Positions 35,012-46,600 of a DNA stretch of 64,000 nucleotides are shown here, in pieces (the stretch's first letter is position 1; every line of letters begins with the position of its first letter). Origin of the DNA: Volutella citrinella (lineage: Eukaryota > Ascomycota > Sordariomycetes > Hypocreales > Nectriaceae); assembly GCA_034401135.1 (NCBI GenBank), contig JAWZSP010000005.1, positions 3,968,001 to 4,032,000 on the forward strand, in the 5' to 3' direction. The position numbers and the translations under genes were made by a program. The notes under the pieces were generated by a model, which did no database searches, had not been told where the DNA came from, and saw only the letters and a program-made list of their open reading frames with translations.

Positions 35012-38000
35012 GTAGTAGGCATTTCAGCTACGGTTGCGCAAGGGAACTGTGAAGGGGGATGGATGGCTACGCCTGGATTGCTTGGCCGATAGGTCTGGCC
35101 CTCGAAGAGAAGAACCGAGACGAGAGACTATCAGTCACGGTCCATGCCGGCGGCCACTCACATGCAGCCCAGAGCTGAAGTGAATACCTGGCAACGGCAG
35201 TGCTGCGCGGTAAATGAATTACCCCTTACGGCAGAAATAGGGCTTGAGCGCGGCGCGCCGACGATGAAAAGCCACCATCGGAATGCAGCCATAGCCCAGA
35301 TGCGACTGAGACAGCGGGGAGGAAATAGCAAAGGGAGGCAGCGCCCAAAGCTGCGTGTCTCGGGCGGATCAGAACGCCATAGCAAAAGCACACATTTTCA
35401 GCACCGCAGCGCTGTAGGATTTTTGCGATCTGTCGGAAATCATATCAATGGCCGAGAACCTTCATCGCAAGGGAGGAGGTTGCCATTGCGTGTCTGAGCG
35501 CTGCCAGGATCTCTCCTTCATGACTCTGGCCTGCGGATCCGGGAGAATGCATGCGCGGGAGATCAATCAATTCTGTGGCTGCGCGAGTCGGGGTGTGAGA
35601 CAGCGATCGGGTGCAATTACTCCAGATTTGTTTTTTCCTTTGTGAGAGTTTTCCCCTCCCCCAGCGCGAGACGGAGGTCGACCACCCGCCCCGCCTGCCC
35701 GAGCCGGATAAACGAAGCAAGCCAGAAGAAAGGAAAGCTCCGGAGGGGTAATAATTCTGGGCACCGGGAGGGGGCTGCGTATGGATGCCCCGAACGGGAA
35801 ACAGTTATGGGCAACGGAGGAGGGCTCCCAAATTAGGCGGGGAGGAGGAGACAGGCAAAAAGCAAGTCAGTGCTGGGGGAGGATGGCAGAGCTCTAATTA
35901 GCGTCGGAAGCAAGAGAGGGACAAGGCCGACCGTAACTAACGCTGAAGGGCAATTCGGCGGAACAAGCCATCAGCGGCGCCCCCCCACAGCAGCGAAAAA
36001 GAGGGGAGGGCAACGCGCCGGGGCGGCTCCGGGTAGGCGCACCGTGGACTCTCGCCGGGGAGGGGTCGGGGAGGCCCCGGCAGCCGGCGCAAAACTGTGC
36101 TACTAGATTCCTCTGTGGGAATAGAGGTGGCGTAGGAAGGACCGCCGAGCGAGAGTAGAAGCATGGAAGGCTGTCAAGGGTGCATGGCAGGGCATGGTAA
36201 CAGCCTAGCAGGGCGGGGGGCGGCGACGAGGTCCCGGCGTCGGTGTCGGTATCAGAGCCCGGGTGCTTTGATTGATTGATTGTTGAACTGACTCGGCTTA
36301 ATCTCGAAATGGCAGGCATCCTAGCACCCCCAAAACCCGACCCCTCGGGACTGATCTCTCCGCTGGGACCTCCGGGTAAACAGCACGGCTGCCATGGGTG
36401 ATGTGAGGGAGGAGGAGCTCTCAGCTCGGGTTGATTTGGGAGAACTGATAGGAGAGCAGCGCCATGTTCCTTTTCCTGCCCACAGCAGCTGAAGAGGAGA
36501 AAACTAAAAACTGACAACTACTATCGAGTCGATGGCCAATGCTCGTGCATGTACAGGTAGCAAATAGGACGGAGGATATGAAATCTGACAACTGTATTCG
36601 TCCACCGCTCCCCTGCATCTGATACCGTCTTTTCATCCCTTTCCAAGCTGCTGGACTGCGAGCCCGGAAGTCCCAATTGCGTGCTGGCCAATCACCGGGG
36701 CGGGACCGGCTGTGCCGTCGGCTGCCCAGCGCAGCGATTGGGTACCGACATCTTCCCCCATCCTTGCTGCACCAAGTGGGCAGGAGCGCCCACCCCCCGG
36801 CGGTGAATGAAAGAGCCGTCGCGAGTCGTAGCAGCGTCTTGGCAACAAGCAAGCACTTACTGGGCGGTCCCTGGAAGCTGGAAATCTTCTGCCCCCCCCC
36901 GCGACTCATGCTGTATCCATCAGGAAGGCCCATGCGGCCAAATCGTAGACCTATCGCTTCGGCAAACCTTGCCCACTCTTCCCCCGAGCCCTGAGGGAGG
37001 GGAGGACGAGGATAGCGGCGGACCCGCCGCCGGAAGGGGGTCCTGGCCTTGGGGGAGCTCCTCCGAGCTGCCCTGAACAGACCCCTAAACTGAGGTGCCA
37101 CGCCCAGTTTTCCCACGCGTGAAATTTAGCGGCCGTGGACGTGTTCCGAAATTCCACCCACCGCCACCGTCCCCAAGGCCCCAGACCAAACAGGAAACTA
37201 TTCCCCTCGTCGTGGAGATGTCCCGATGGGGAAATTCGAGCGCCCAGATAGCGAACTCAGAGTTCCGGCCCCAGTTCTACCGTCCGTCCAGTTTGGGCGG
37301 GCGGATGCCTGTAGCCGACAGCACTTTTTAGGTTCCGTTAGCCTCCGTGCTCAGAACGGCGGCGCGGTAGGACGTCGGATTATCGCCGGGCAAAGGAACG
37401 TAACCGCCATCCCTCCCATCCGTCTGGCCCCAATCCCGCAAACCCGACCGTTCTCGTCGCGCGGGACCCGATGGATGCTGGGCCGAGTTAAAGGCACGCG
37501 AATACGGGAGGGGCAGGCAATGCCACACGGCGCGCTGAACGACTCGAAGAAGGAAGCAAGGCGGCGGCCATGACGACGACAGGCGACGCGCATCAATAGG
37601 AAGCCGCGGACGCGAGTTGTACCAGGGAGGGAGACCGCCACCACCCACGGCCTCGGTGCGCTGGATGAGCAGCTCAACTCAGCGATGACAATGACAGGCA
37701 GAACAGGGACAGGGCCCTGGGCTGAGTTGGTTTGCAGTGCCAGCGATACGCCCAGAGTCACCCCGAGGGCCCGAGGGTTGCCCGCGCACAGGGTGACTGG
37801 GCACCTGTGGCATAGGCGGTGACGGAGCTGGCAGCCACTACATTGTACAGCAGGTAGGACCGAGGCGGTCAGAACACCGCCCTTTCAGTGAACGGTTGCC
37901 GCGCCCGGCAACCGTGGCAGGCAGCCAGGCAGGACCACCCCCGTAACGAGGCGCTCTTGGGCCGAATCTCTGACTCTTCCGCTGGCCCAGGTGCGCGCGA

Positions 38001-38630
38001 GGTCGGGAGGCGTGCGGTGACTCAGGACCCTGGGGGAGGCGTGGGCCAAGCAGCGTGGGGGAGAAATCAAGGCCTTCAAGTGGCAGGAGGGCACCAGACG
38101 GAACGGAAAGTGATTCCATCAGAGGGGGGCGTGAGGGCTCCGGACGGATGCCCGATGGCACGCCCCCTCCCACGGCCAAAGGCATGAATCATATTCTACA
38201 CATCGAGCAGCTGTTGCCGCCGCTATTCAATCACCCATCCATCCATCCCTTCTGTGCGGCGTTTGCTTCGGTATTGCGGTCGGTGTCGCAGTTGGGCGGT
38301 ACCATTGTTGGTGATGGCGCTCTGCAAACAACACAGCTCGGTTTGATTTATGATTGATGCCTTTTTCCATTCACCGTCGTCTCGGAGCAGCCAACCAGCC
38401 CGTGTCTCGCCTCTTTGTGAATCATACATTTGGAAGTTGGTCCAATCCAATCCAATGAATTAGCAAAAGTGAGCGACGGTGAGCAAGAGTGACGGAGCTG
38501 AGAGCGGTGCGCAACCATTTTCGCAAATAATAGCAACCAACCGTTGACGTCCCTTGCCCACTCGCGCGGAGCCTATCGTCGTTGCCTAACACGCGCCGCT
38601 GTGACGCGACCAGTCCGACTGGTGACAACC

Positions 38631-38676
38631 ACACTCACCCACACTCACCCATACTCACCCACAGACACACACACAC
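38631..38676. repeat. Compound simple repeat (ACACTCACCC)n followed by (CA)n
   Basis: Two copies of ACACTCACCC and one ATACTCACCC variant run directly into a CA dinucleotide tract. It lies in the presumed leader or promoter of the gene at 39528. Confidence 0.9.
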
Positions 38677-39527
38677 TGCCTCCCTCGCTGTGCTCGTATC
38701 TTGCTTGGGCAGCGTCCGCGACTACGTCTGCACCCTTATCGAGCAAACCCTGCTTTTCGTTGTTTACATCTCGCCAGGCGTCGCAAACCTGGCGCATTCC
38801 CTGCTTTGTCATGTCTGCGACGTGCGTACGTAGTATATCGATCATCGACTTCAACCGTCTACGCCAGCGGGGACTCTGCCCAGCGTCGCCTGGACGGAAC
38901 CCCGAGTCGAGCATCAATAGAAAACTGCCATAATTACAGTAATTACTCGGTCGCCCTTGCGGCAAGCCTCCGTTCCTCAACCCGCGGCTCCGCACTTTGT
39001 TGTCCCCCCATTATCCCCCCTTCGCCGCCATTACTCGCGCGACGCCCCGTTCAGCTTTCCCACCGCTTTGTCCTCTGCGCGCGAACACGCCCCCTCCTCC
39101 CGGCACCCAGCATCGGGGAAGCATTCCCACGCCCCCCCACCCACTCCTCCACCACACCCATGCTCAAAGGCTCCCAAAACCCCAAGGCCCTCGGGAATCC
39201 TCGCCGTAAGCCACAAACTCATCCCGACGTCCGACCTGGCGGGTTACTGGGCCCTGGGCGTGCGGTGACAATCAGACACCCCCACCCCTCCTACCCTTGC
39301 TCGCCGCCCTGCCATCCCGCCCTGCGCCAACTCTCCCGGCTTCGTTTATATCTTCCTCCTCCCCGGCTTTGTTGCCAGACCCATTCTCTTGATCAACCAT
39401 CGTCAACAAAGACTCCGACTTCAAGTCAAGGACTTCAGTCCCTAGTGGCACTCCAAGCCTGCCCAAGCAGAGCTACTACACCTCATCGAATACCACCAGG
39501 ACTCTCTTACACACAACAACCGCCACC

Positions 39528-40013
39528 ATGTACGGCTCATATGGCTCGTACAGCTCGATGTGCGCATCGTCCGCACCTCTCGATATGACCTCTCGCAGCA
39601 GCCTCTCTGCTGTCGACGCTTCCTGCGCCTTCCCCTCGTGGCCCCGCCGCTCATCTTTCGACCACGAGGAGCAGCGCCCGACTTCGTACCTCTCCGACGA
39701 CGACCTGCTCCTCTGCGACAGCAGGCCCAGCGCCTTTGACGACGACTCCCACAGCGTCGCCAGCTCCACCAGCTCCTCTCCCTTGGCCGCCGCTCCCATC
39801 GCCGCCATCTCCTCGCCCAACGCACCCGTCGTCACCGAGGAGGAGCTCATCCAGATGCAGCGTGAGCGCCGCGCCCTTCAGCGCGAGTTCGTCCGCTGCC
39901 TCGTCCAGGAGAAGGAGCGTCGCCGTGCCGCTTCCCGCAAGCAGCGCCGTCCCAGTCCCAGCTCTAGCAAGAAGAGCAGCAACCACTCCATGGCTCCCAT
40001 CTCTGAGGAGTAG
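39528..40013 (+). CDS. Low-complexity 161-residue protein, function unknown
   Basis: A single-exon frame with strong C/G-ending codons that contrast sharply with the surrounding DNA, so it is very likely a real gene. The protein starts MYGSYGSYSSM and has serine-rich segments with a tryptophan motif (FPSWPRRSSF, about 36-45). An acidic stretch (SYLSDDDLLL) follows, then an S/A/P-rich middle. A predicted charged helix follows (EEELIQMQRERRALQREFVRCLVQEKERRRAASRK split at about 103-138), and the end is basic and serine-rich. No catalytic domain is visible. I believe similar small proteins occur in other Sordariomycetes, but I recognise no established function. Its isolation, about 14.5 kb from the nearest gene upstream and 2.6 kb from the tRNA downstream, is unusual. 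A regulatory or signalling adaptor role is only a guess. Confidence 0.82.
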   Translation: MYGSYGSYSSMCASSAPLDMTSRSSLSAVDASCAFPSWPRRSSFDHEEQRPTSYLSDDDLLLCDSRPSAFDDDSHSVASSTSSSPLAAAPIAAISSPNAPVVTEEELIQMQRERRALQREFVRCLVQEKERRRAASRKQRRPSPSSSKKSSNHSMAPISEE

Positions 40014-42650
40014 AATGGACCCTGCTCTACTTTCGACTACTACTTGCTATTGACTGACGACTGCAACGACATTATGACAGCGACTGCTTTTGGATCACAT
40101 TATGATACCCCAGGATACCCCCACCAACTATACTAGCAACATCACGTACACCCATCTACATCGCCATACAACCCCCACGCCTCGACCAAACGCACCCAAA
40201 TGTGCGCACATGCCGCCGATCAGCGCTTGACAACAGCACTTGACAAGGCGTGCTTTCATCACAACACCTCTTCACACACAGAACGCGGAGCACGTGAAGC
40301 CACATTCACTCTCGCTGCCTAGTGGCGGCCCCCAGCTTGGGCGGCCGCGCACGAGGTCCACCACACACTAGCCCGCAGCCACAGCAATCCTGTGGCTCAG
40401 GCCTGTGGCGCTGGTGAGGCTCAGCACTGATGACTCCTACATCAGGCCTGCCTCAGCCGGACCGGTTCCGAGCCGACGGACTCCGAGCATTCTTCCATCC
40501 TCCCGAACAACAGGGCCCACACACACGCATCATCTTCTACTTCAGCATCCTCTTTTTATAATACCTATTTATTATTTGGTAATCGGCTCTGGGATCTCAT
40601 TTCACATCATGAAGGCATTGGCAACAGCATACACGGGAACGGGAACTATTTTACACGCATCAACAGCCCATCACTGGGGGCTTCGGGAATACTGCATTGG
40701 ATAATCCACAGGATTGGGTGTTTTGACAACATGGCATGGGAACACGGGGGCTTTGACAGCCACCCCATTAGATACCTTAGTTAGCGATTTCTTCTTTTTC
40801 CTGAGCAACCGACCCGGGTTAGCTCTGAGATACCCCCTTTGGCAGATGACAATGAACAATACTTGAAAATCAATCCTCGTCTCCTTCACAGTGTGCTTCC
40901 TTGTGACACCCAAACATATGCTTGCCTTTGTGCTAGCGACGTCATCTCCCAGCCTCTGCTTCCATGAATATTCCCATGCTGGTGGTGCCGACTGTGATCG
41001 TCGCTGACATGTGAGATTGCTCATAATTGCAGCCCACAACAGCAACTATACGTGTGTCTGCCTTGACCACATAGCCCAAGGGCTCGGGACGATGTGACTC
41101 TGCACGAGCTAATATCTTGTACGCCATCTGAAAGTGCAGACACGCGTGCATCCCGCGGCTGGCTTCGCGATGGGCCGAGCTTGAGTGCCCAAGCAATTGC
41201 AACCTGCCCCCGTCCCCACCCTGGCCCGGCTGCCACGGGTGTGAAAATCCGGGGAAAGGGAAAATTTCGGTGGTAGCTCAGGGTGTGGGCTCCAGCTGTC
41301 GGGTCAAGGGGCTATAGAGCGTTGGTGTTTACATGTGATTGCGACTGTGGAGGCGTGCTGGCAAGGGAACAGGGACCATAACTAGCCTGTCGGGGCTGGA
41401 GTTCGGGGCGGTGAATAGACGGAAGTTTGCAGATTGAGCCGGAGGAAGTTTCCGCGCAATTTGACATGTGTAACCGCAAGCATTGATGCCGTGAGGATAT
41501 GTTTGTTCTCCTTACGTCGAAGTGGAAGCCAGCTGACTGCACGCTGATCGTTCGACGGGGAGACGGGATACCACTAGAATACCGCTCGGTGAATGGGCGT
41601 ATTTATAACATGGGAGTGACTGTAATGCGGAAAGACTGCACCGTTTGACTGGTGCTTCTGTTCCGATGCCGTATGTGCATGCTAGAGGCTGGTGTTGGGG
41701 GGTGGTTGGTGACCGTAGCAGCGAGGGCCGAACGTTCACAACCGAACGGCAACAAGGTTTTCGAAAGGGATGCAATTGTACAATTCGACATCCATTAAGA
41801 CGGAAATTCGCAGCCGCAGCCCTTTCTCAAAGCTAGCACAAGATTTGCCTGATGTGCTCGGGCATGGTGCTTTGGTCAGCAGATATGTCAAAGTCTCACA
41901 GACGACCAGAAAGGTAGCTGTAGGATACGAACCACGAAGACTCAGGATTGCAACGACATGTTTACGCCGAGAGATGAAGACTATATATGAAGAAGGGCTT
42001 TGGGGCTGCACATCTAAATACGACGGGAATTAATTGGCTAGTTGGGCTAATCGCCATTACGTGGGCTTTATCCCTCAGTGTTCCGTCGACCTCCACGACA
42101 GGCCCAGGACTTGTGATCTCGCATAGACAGATGATTCTCGTGTGGCAGGGCCTAAGTTTATATATGTACAGAGAAAGCAGCGAACATTGAGCAGGGGAGG
42201 CATATGGACACTTCCCCGTGGGCTTCCTATGGCCCGGGCCTCATTTAAGCGTAGACTATACAGGCAGGCTGAGATAGAGCCCTAGACCAGGCAGCGTTAT
42301 CCTAAGAAGTACGATGAGACGCGAGAGGCACGAACCAAGGAGAAACATCAGCCGTAGTTACCAGCTCCTCTATCCTTACCCAGGGAATCTCACGTCTGTT
42401 GAAGGATGCAGAACCTTCATGCGCAACTTGACTCCGCTCGTACTGTTTCTACTTAAAGAATGAGTCTTCAAAATATTGTACTCTCGCTCTAATTATATGC
42501 CATTCTCCACTCCATTTAATACAATGATATCACGTCGGGGTTTGTATTGGACCGACCTGGTGCTGTGGAAGATGTGAAATAGCCCTATCAGGCGGCAAGA
42601 AGGGAACAAGTATCGAAATTTCGAGTCGCCGCTCCAACAACAAGAGCCTC
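40014..42650. other. Non-coding stretch downstream of the 161-residue protein gene
   Basis: The first few hundred bases are probably 3' UTR. No further gene is supported. Some short frames, for example minus 40942-41202 and plus 41770-42033, read somewhat like protein but lack a recognisable domain or consistent codon bias. They could be chance or decayed sequence. Confidence 0.55.
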
Positions 42651-42746
42651 GCCCGGCTAGCTCAATCGGTAGAGCGTGAGACTCTTATGAGTACACGATT
42701 CTGAAATCAAATCTCAAGGCTGTGGGTTCGACCCCCACGTCGGGCT
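42651..42746 (+). tRNA. tRNA-Lys (anticodon CTT) with a 23-nt intron
   Basis: The acceptor stem GCCCGGC pairs with GTCGGGC at the 3' end. The D arm is GCTC...GAGC and the T arm carries GGGTTCGACCCCC. The anticodon stem TGAGA/TCTCA encloses the loop CTCTTAA once an intron of 23 nt (42688-42710) is removed, one base after the anticodon, the canonical eukaryotic position. Internal A and B boxes are intact. It sits in a slightly AT-richer patch of the gene-poor region. Confidence 0.96.
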
Positions 42747-43088
42747 GTTCCTATATTACAATGAAACGAGCAAATGCGCGGCTTTCTTTTTTGCATTTTT
42801 GCTTCCATCCTTTTGCTCAGAATGTAGCAATCATCAAGTGTCACTCTTGCTATGTATCTTTTAGTTAGACGTCACTGTATGTGTATACCTGCGAGAATGG
42901 CTTCGTGAGGGGCCCTTCAGCCAGGCAAGGAAAGGCAATGTCAAAATTGCTGTGAATGTGACCAATTCCGGGTGACCCTTTGCGTATAATACACTGCAAT
43001 TGGCTTACCCGGCTCATAGATAATAAAAAGAAAGGTGTCGCCCAGTTTCCATCTTCCGCTTCCTTCCCGGTCCTCAATGCTGTCGCCA

Positions 43089-43634
43089 CTATCCCTTCGC
43101 CATCGATGCCATAAAATTATACAGATGCCTCCAACTTGCGAGACTGGACACTGGCGATGAATTAGTTCTAGTATGATGAGACAATGGGCGCGAATCTTTC
43201 CGCTTATCGTCCTTCGCTGCAGTCTTGAATTTGGATTTCGCTACCCAGAACCACGAGGAAGACGAAGTACACCCTGGAAGCAGTGAATAGTCCATGTTAA
43301 TAAACGCCTCCGGCTGGTGATGATGTGATCTGCTAGGCGCCGGCGTGTCTCCGAGCGATGCCTTCGAAATGCTTTTCCTAACCGGAGTTGGCCCTTGGTT
43401 GAACAAGGGGCTTGCTCTAATAGCAAACTCTGACATGGCCGCGACTCCGTCCTGTCCAAAGCGGACAAGCTCGCCGCAGTGCGACCAGTCATGGAGCTCC
43501 GTTGATACGGGTCTTTGATCATTTTCTTCGCCCTTCCCGCGCCGCTTGTCGCTTCCTGAGGGGTTAACTAACAGATGGCTGTGGATATGTTGACCTGAGA
43601 AACTGGCACCCCATGTATAACAGCAGGTTCGACG
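43089..43634 (-). other. Possible unrecognised or decayed minus-strand coding segment
   Basis: The minus strand is open for 182 codons, from after a stop at 43635-43637 to a TAG at 43089-43091, with the first in-frame ATG only at 43436. Residues upstream of that ATG read like ordinary protein (for example ELHDWSHCGELVRFGQDG, then SEFAIRASPLFNQGPTPV). A splice from a donor at 43693 (GTGCGA) to an acceptor ending at 43595 (TTTCTCAG) would join, in phase, an upstream stretch reading HVRHRDEEYFISIK to QHIHSHLLVNPSG. No in-frame start lies upstream: the nearest ATG (43780) is in another frame. Either exons are missing, it is a broken gene, or it is chance. A short plus-strand frame (43638-43805) competes for the same DNA. 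Confidence 0.3.
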
Positions 43635-46600
43635 TCAATGACAAGAAGAGAGACAGCGAGCCCAAGTCAGAGAGGATGCCTGCCTCTTCGCACCTTTGAT
43701 GCTGATGAAATACTCCTCGTCTCTATGCCGCACATGGACCGGCTTCTCTCCTCATCCTCAGAGGGAACCAGCAAGGACATCGTCAGAGAAGTGAAAAATG
43801 GCTGAAGTGCAATAGTGGCGTTGTTCAATGTAATTGAAGCAAGACCGAGGGACTGTAATCAAGTACAAGAATGTAGCCTAAGAAGTAATTGAGAAAGGAA
43901 CTGGAGATATCGAGCGTATAAACGTGTGTACCAGCCAGCCAAATGGTAGAATCAGTGACAAGAGAAGGCGTACAGGTGCAAAAGGTGGGGAAAAAGTTTC
44001 TAGTCCCTTGATTACTATGAAAAATTTAGGAGGATTGAAGAATATCAATCTCGACAAAGCTATAGAATGTCTAACGCAATGGCGGGGCGTTGAACTTCAA
44101 TGACACATAAGGACCAGACATGTGACATGTGCAATACTTGACACCTGCGAAGCCCTCAACCTTCAGGAATCTAGTAGTATAAAGTAGACCCTCAAATTAT
44201 GCCATTGCATTATCCTTTTGAACCACCAACCGTGCCCATCGACTGAACCCCGTCTTTGCTCCGACCCATGATAATGAGACCAGTTTTGTCGAGGATAAGG
44301 GACCGACTCTGGAAGAAGATAAGGGAACCCTGAGCCAACTGGGACACGAACTATACAACAAGGCTGATAGACCTGGAAAGGAGCCGAAAAATGACCTCCG
44401 CAACCGGGAGGCTGCTGTAGGAGCGAGGGAGCTAGATTGATGGCCGGAATGATAACAGAGCGTTGACTGCAAACACTGGACATACAACACCAAGCTGCAA
44501 TAAGGTTTAATTCAACACCAATACCCTAATTCTAATACGGCTTGCAAAGATCAAATATGATTGGACAAGTATAGGACACCAAACTTGATTTCATTCGAGT
44601 TTGTAACAATATGAACCATCTGATCATTCTGAAAACTTCTACCCTGGCCGGACATTTCTGCAGAAGGATGAAACACACGGCCTGCAAATTGGACGTCATT
44701 TGCATACTAATCTCTGCTTGGCTGGTATTTCGAAGGCAGTAGTGGTTAGTCTATAGACTGGTACGCTGAACTACTTGATGATTGTCTTTACGATCAGAAC
44801 GGAGACACCCTCCAGCCCCTTTTGATAACAAAACGCCAATCTGCAGATTTTCTCTGCTATGACCGAACCAAGTAATTGGCTCGTAAACAATGTTTCACTG
44901 AGTCTACCATTTTTTCTTAGGAAGCTGAGAAATATTTATATCTTCAAGGGGGTCGGAAAGCGTGGCCACCAGCCCTATTCCTCCAAGGTGGGCGACTTCG
45001 CCTGCATTCTGCTCCTCATGAGGGACTACGGCAAGCATTTGTAACGATCAATTGATGCCTTTGATGCAATTGAATCCCTCGCATTAGTTGCATTGCAGAA
45101 CATGCTACATACACAAGATGGAAAGGAAGACCAGGGGAGAACTTGGGCCAACCACACTCTACAGTGGCTTGAGGGCTTGAGGTCATTCTACAACGCTGTT
45201 ATTACTAAAACATACGACGTATCAATAGTCGAGTGTATCACAAATCAGATAAAAACGTAGAGGGTGGCACACCAGTTGGTTTGAACCAATGAAACGGCAG
45301 AGTGGCCTGCGCATAATTTCCACAACCTTTCTGCCGTATCAGGCTTGTCCTTTTCAACTGCAAGCTTCACTCAAGGCATGGTGGAGGATTTGTTTGCATG
45401 ACAAAGAACGGTATTCCGCGTGGGAAGTATCAGCGCCGGAAGGCTCAGAACACAGCCCACACGAATCTGCCAACTCTGATGCGATAGCGGCAGCGTTATG
45501 ACCATCTCCGAATCCCCTCATGCGGAGGTGTTTCAGAGAGCTTGGAGATTCATGTGGCTTTAGCCGTGCCCTGCAGTTTGACTCATGGCACTGCTCTCGG
45601 CGCCGAACATACGAGAAATCGCGCTCAACGACAAATCGGAACGGCGGGAGGTGAGCCGAGGCCACGGCCGCGCCGATACCTGGCAGTAGTATGGATCCGT
45701 AGATCGCGGGCAGACTGGATGAAAAGAACGTCCCGTGTCTCACTCTCAAACTCTGGCTCACGGCCGAAAAGAGGGGTACAGACGAGCGATTTGTGGCTCG
45801 GTGCCGCAACGCACGTGGCATGGCACAATGGGGCAACGGAATTGAACATCGCGGGCGCAAGTAGACGCGCAACAGAGCTGACCCGCGAGGCTGCTGTCAC
45901 GGGGCTCACGGACGACATAGGCTGGTGTGTGGATCGTGAACGGGCCCCGGGCTGGGGTGTCGGGGTGGGGATGGCCCTTTGACAGCGCCTTTTTCATTGT
46001 GATCCATCTGACAGCTTACGGCGAACGATGCGGGCGGTTGAGATGCCAGTGGATGCAGTTTGGGAGCGAAGCTTGGATCCCCTTTCCTAGATCCTTCACA
46101 CCGTCCCGTATCCGCCTCACGGATCGCTCACCGAAGTGGGCTTAAGTGATCGTCTATCACCAACCCCTCTCGGAGGTGACACTTGTTTAGCTGGTAGCGG
46201 CGATGCTAGTGTGGCTGCCCCCTTCAACCTCCGCAACCTCGTTCGAGGCACCGGGCGTGACAGCCATCACTTACAGGACCTGGCCGTTCAATACGCCACA
46301 GAGCTAGCGCGGGCACGGAAGAAGCTGTGACGAGAGGCGCCACTGGTGGTCAACGTCCGACGTGCCGCGACGGACTGTTGCAGGTTGCCTTAGTGCAGCC
46401 TCTGTTATTTCTCGCATTTGCCCCTTCGGCGCGAGTAATGGCCTGCATTTCGCTTTCCCTTGGCTTCTTCAAATCACGGATAGATCCTCACAGGTACGTC
46501 GGCTGGCTGCCGAGAATGCGTGGGAAAGGTGCTCAACAGGGGTATCTCCATCTTCAGTAATGATGGCTGTCTCTTGCTGACGGCGTGGCTCTTCGCCGCC

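Larger units (their letters stand above)
24987..39527. other. Gene-poor region of about 14.5 kb
   Basis: I find no convincing protein or RNA gene in this stretch. Open frames up to 231 codons exist, but they overlap on both strands, are R/S/P/G/W-rich, lack consistent codon bias and show no domain I recognise. Base composition varies: roughly 25.2-27.1 kb looks more A/T-rich, while 28.8-38.2 kb is GC-rich. No intact transposon, terminal repeats or strongly TA-rich repeat-induced-mutation tract was seen. Simple repeats and a 16-bp palindrome are listed separately. The last kilobase or so (38.5-39.5 kb) is C/T-rich and probably the promoter and leader of the gene at 39528, possibly with a spliced leader (GTAAGC donor near 39209). 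Confidence 0.6.

Noticed and set aside
36421..37116. 231-codon minus-strand frame in the gene-poor region
   Set aside because: Rich in R, S, G and P, with overlapping frames on both strands, no codon bias and no motif. Consistent with chance in GC-rich DNA.
38631..38676. Repeat array considered as a CRISPR
   Set aside because: The units are 10-bp simple repeats with no unique spacers, in a eukaryotic genome. It is a microsatellite.
38701..39588. 295-codon plus-strand frame overlapping the 161-residue protein gene
   Set aside because: It is proline-, serine- and arginine-rich leader DNA read in another frame. The gene at 39528 has the coding bias instead.
45542..45982. 146-codon plus-strand frame
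   Set aside because: It reads partly like protein but has no recognisable domain, no consistent codon bias, and is overlapped by minus-strand frames of similar quality.
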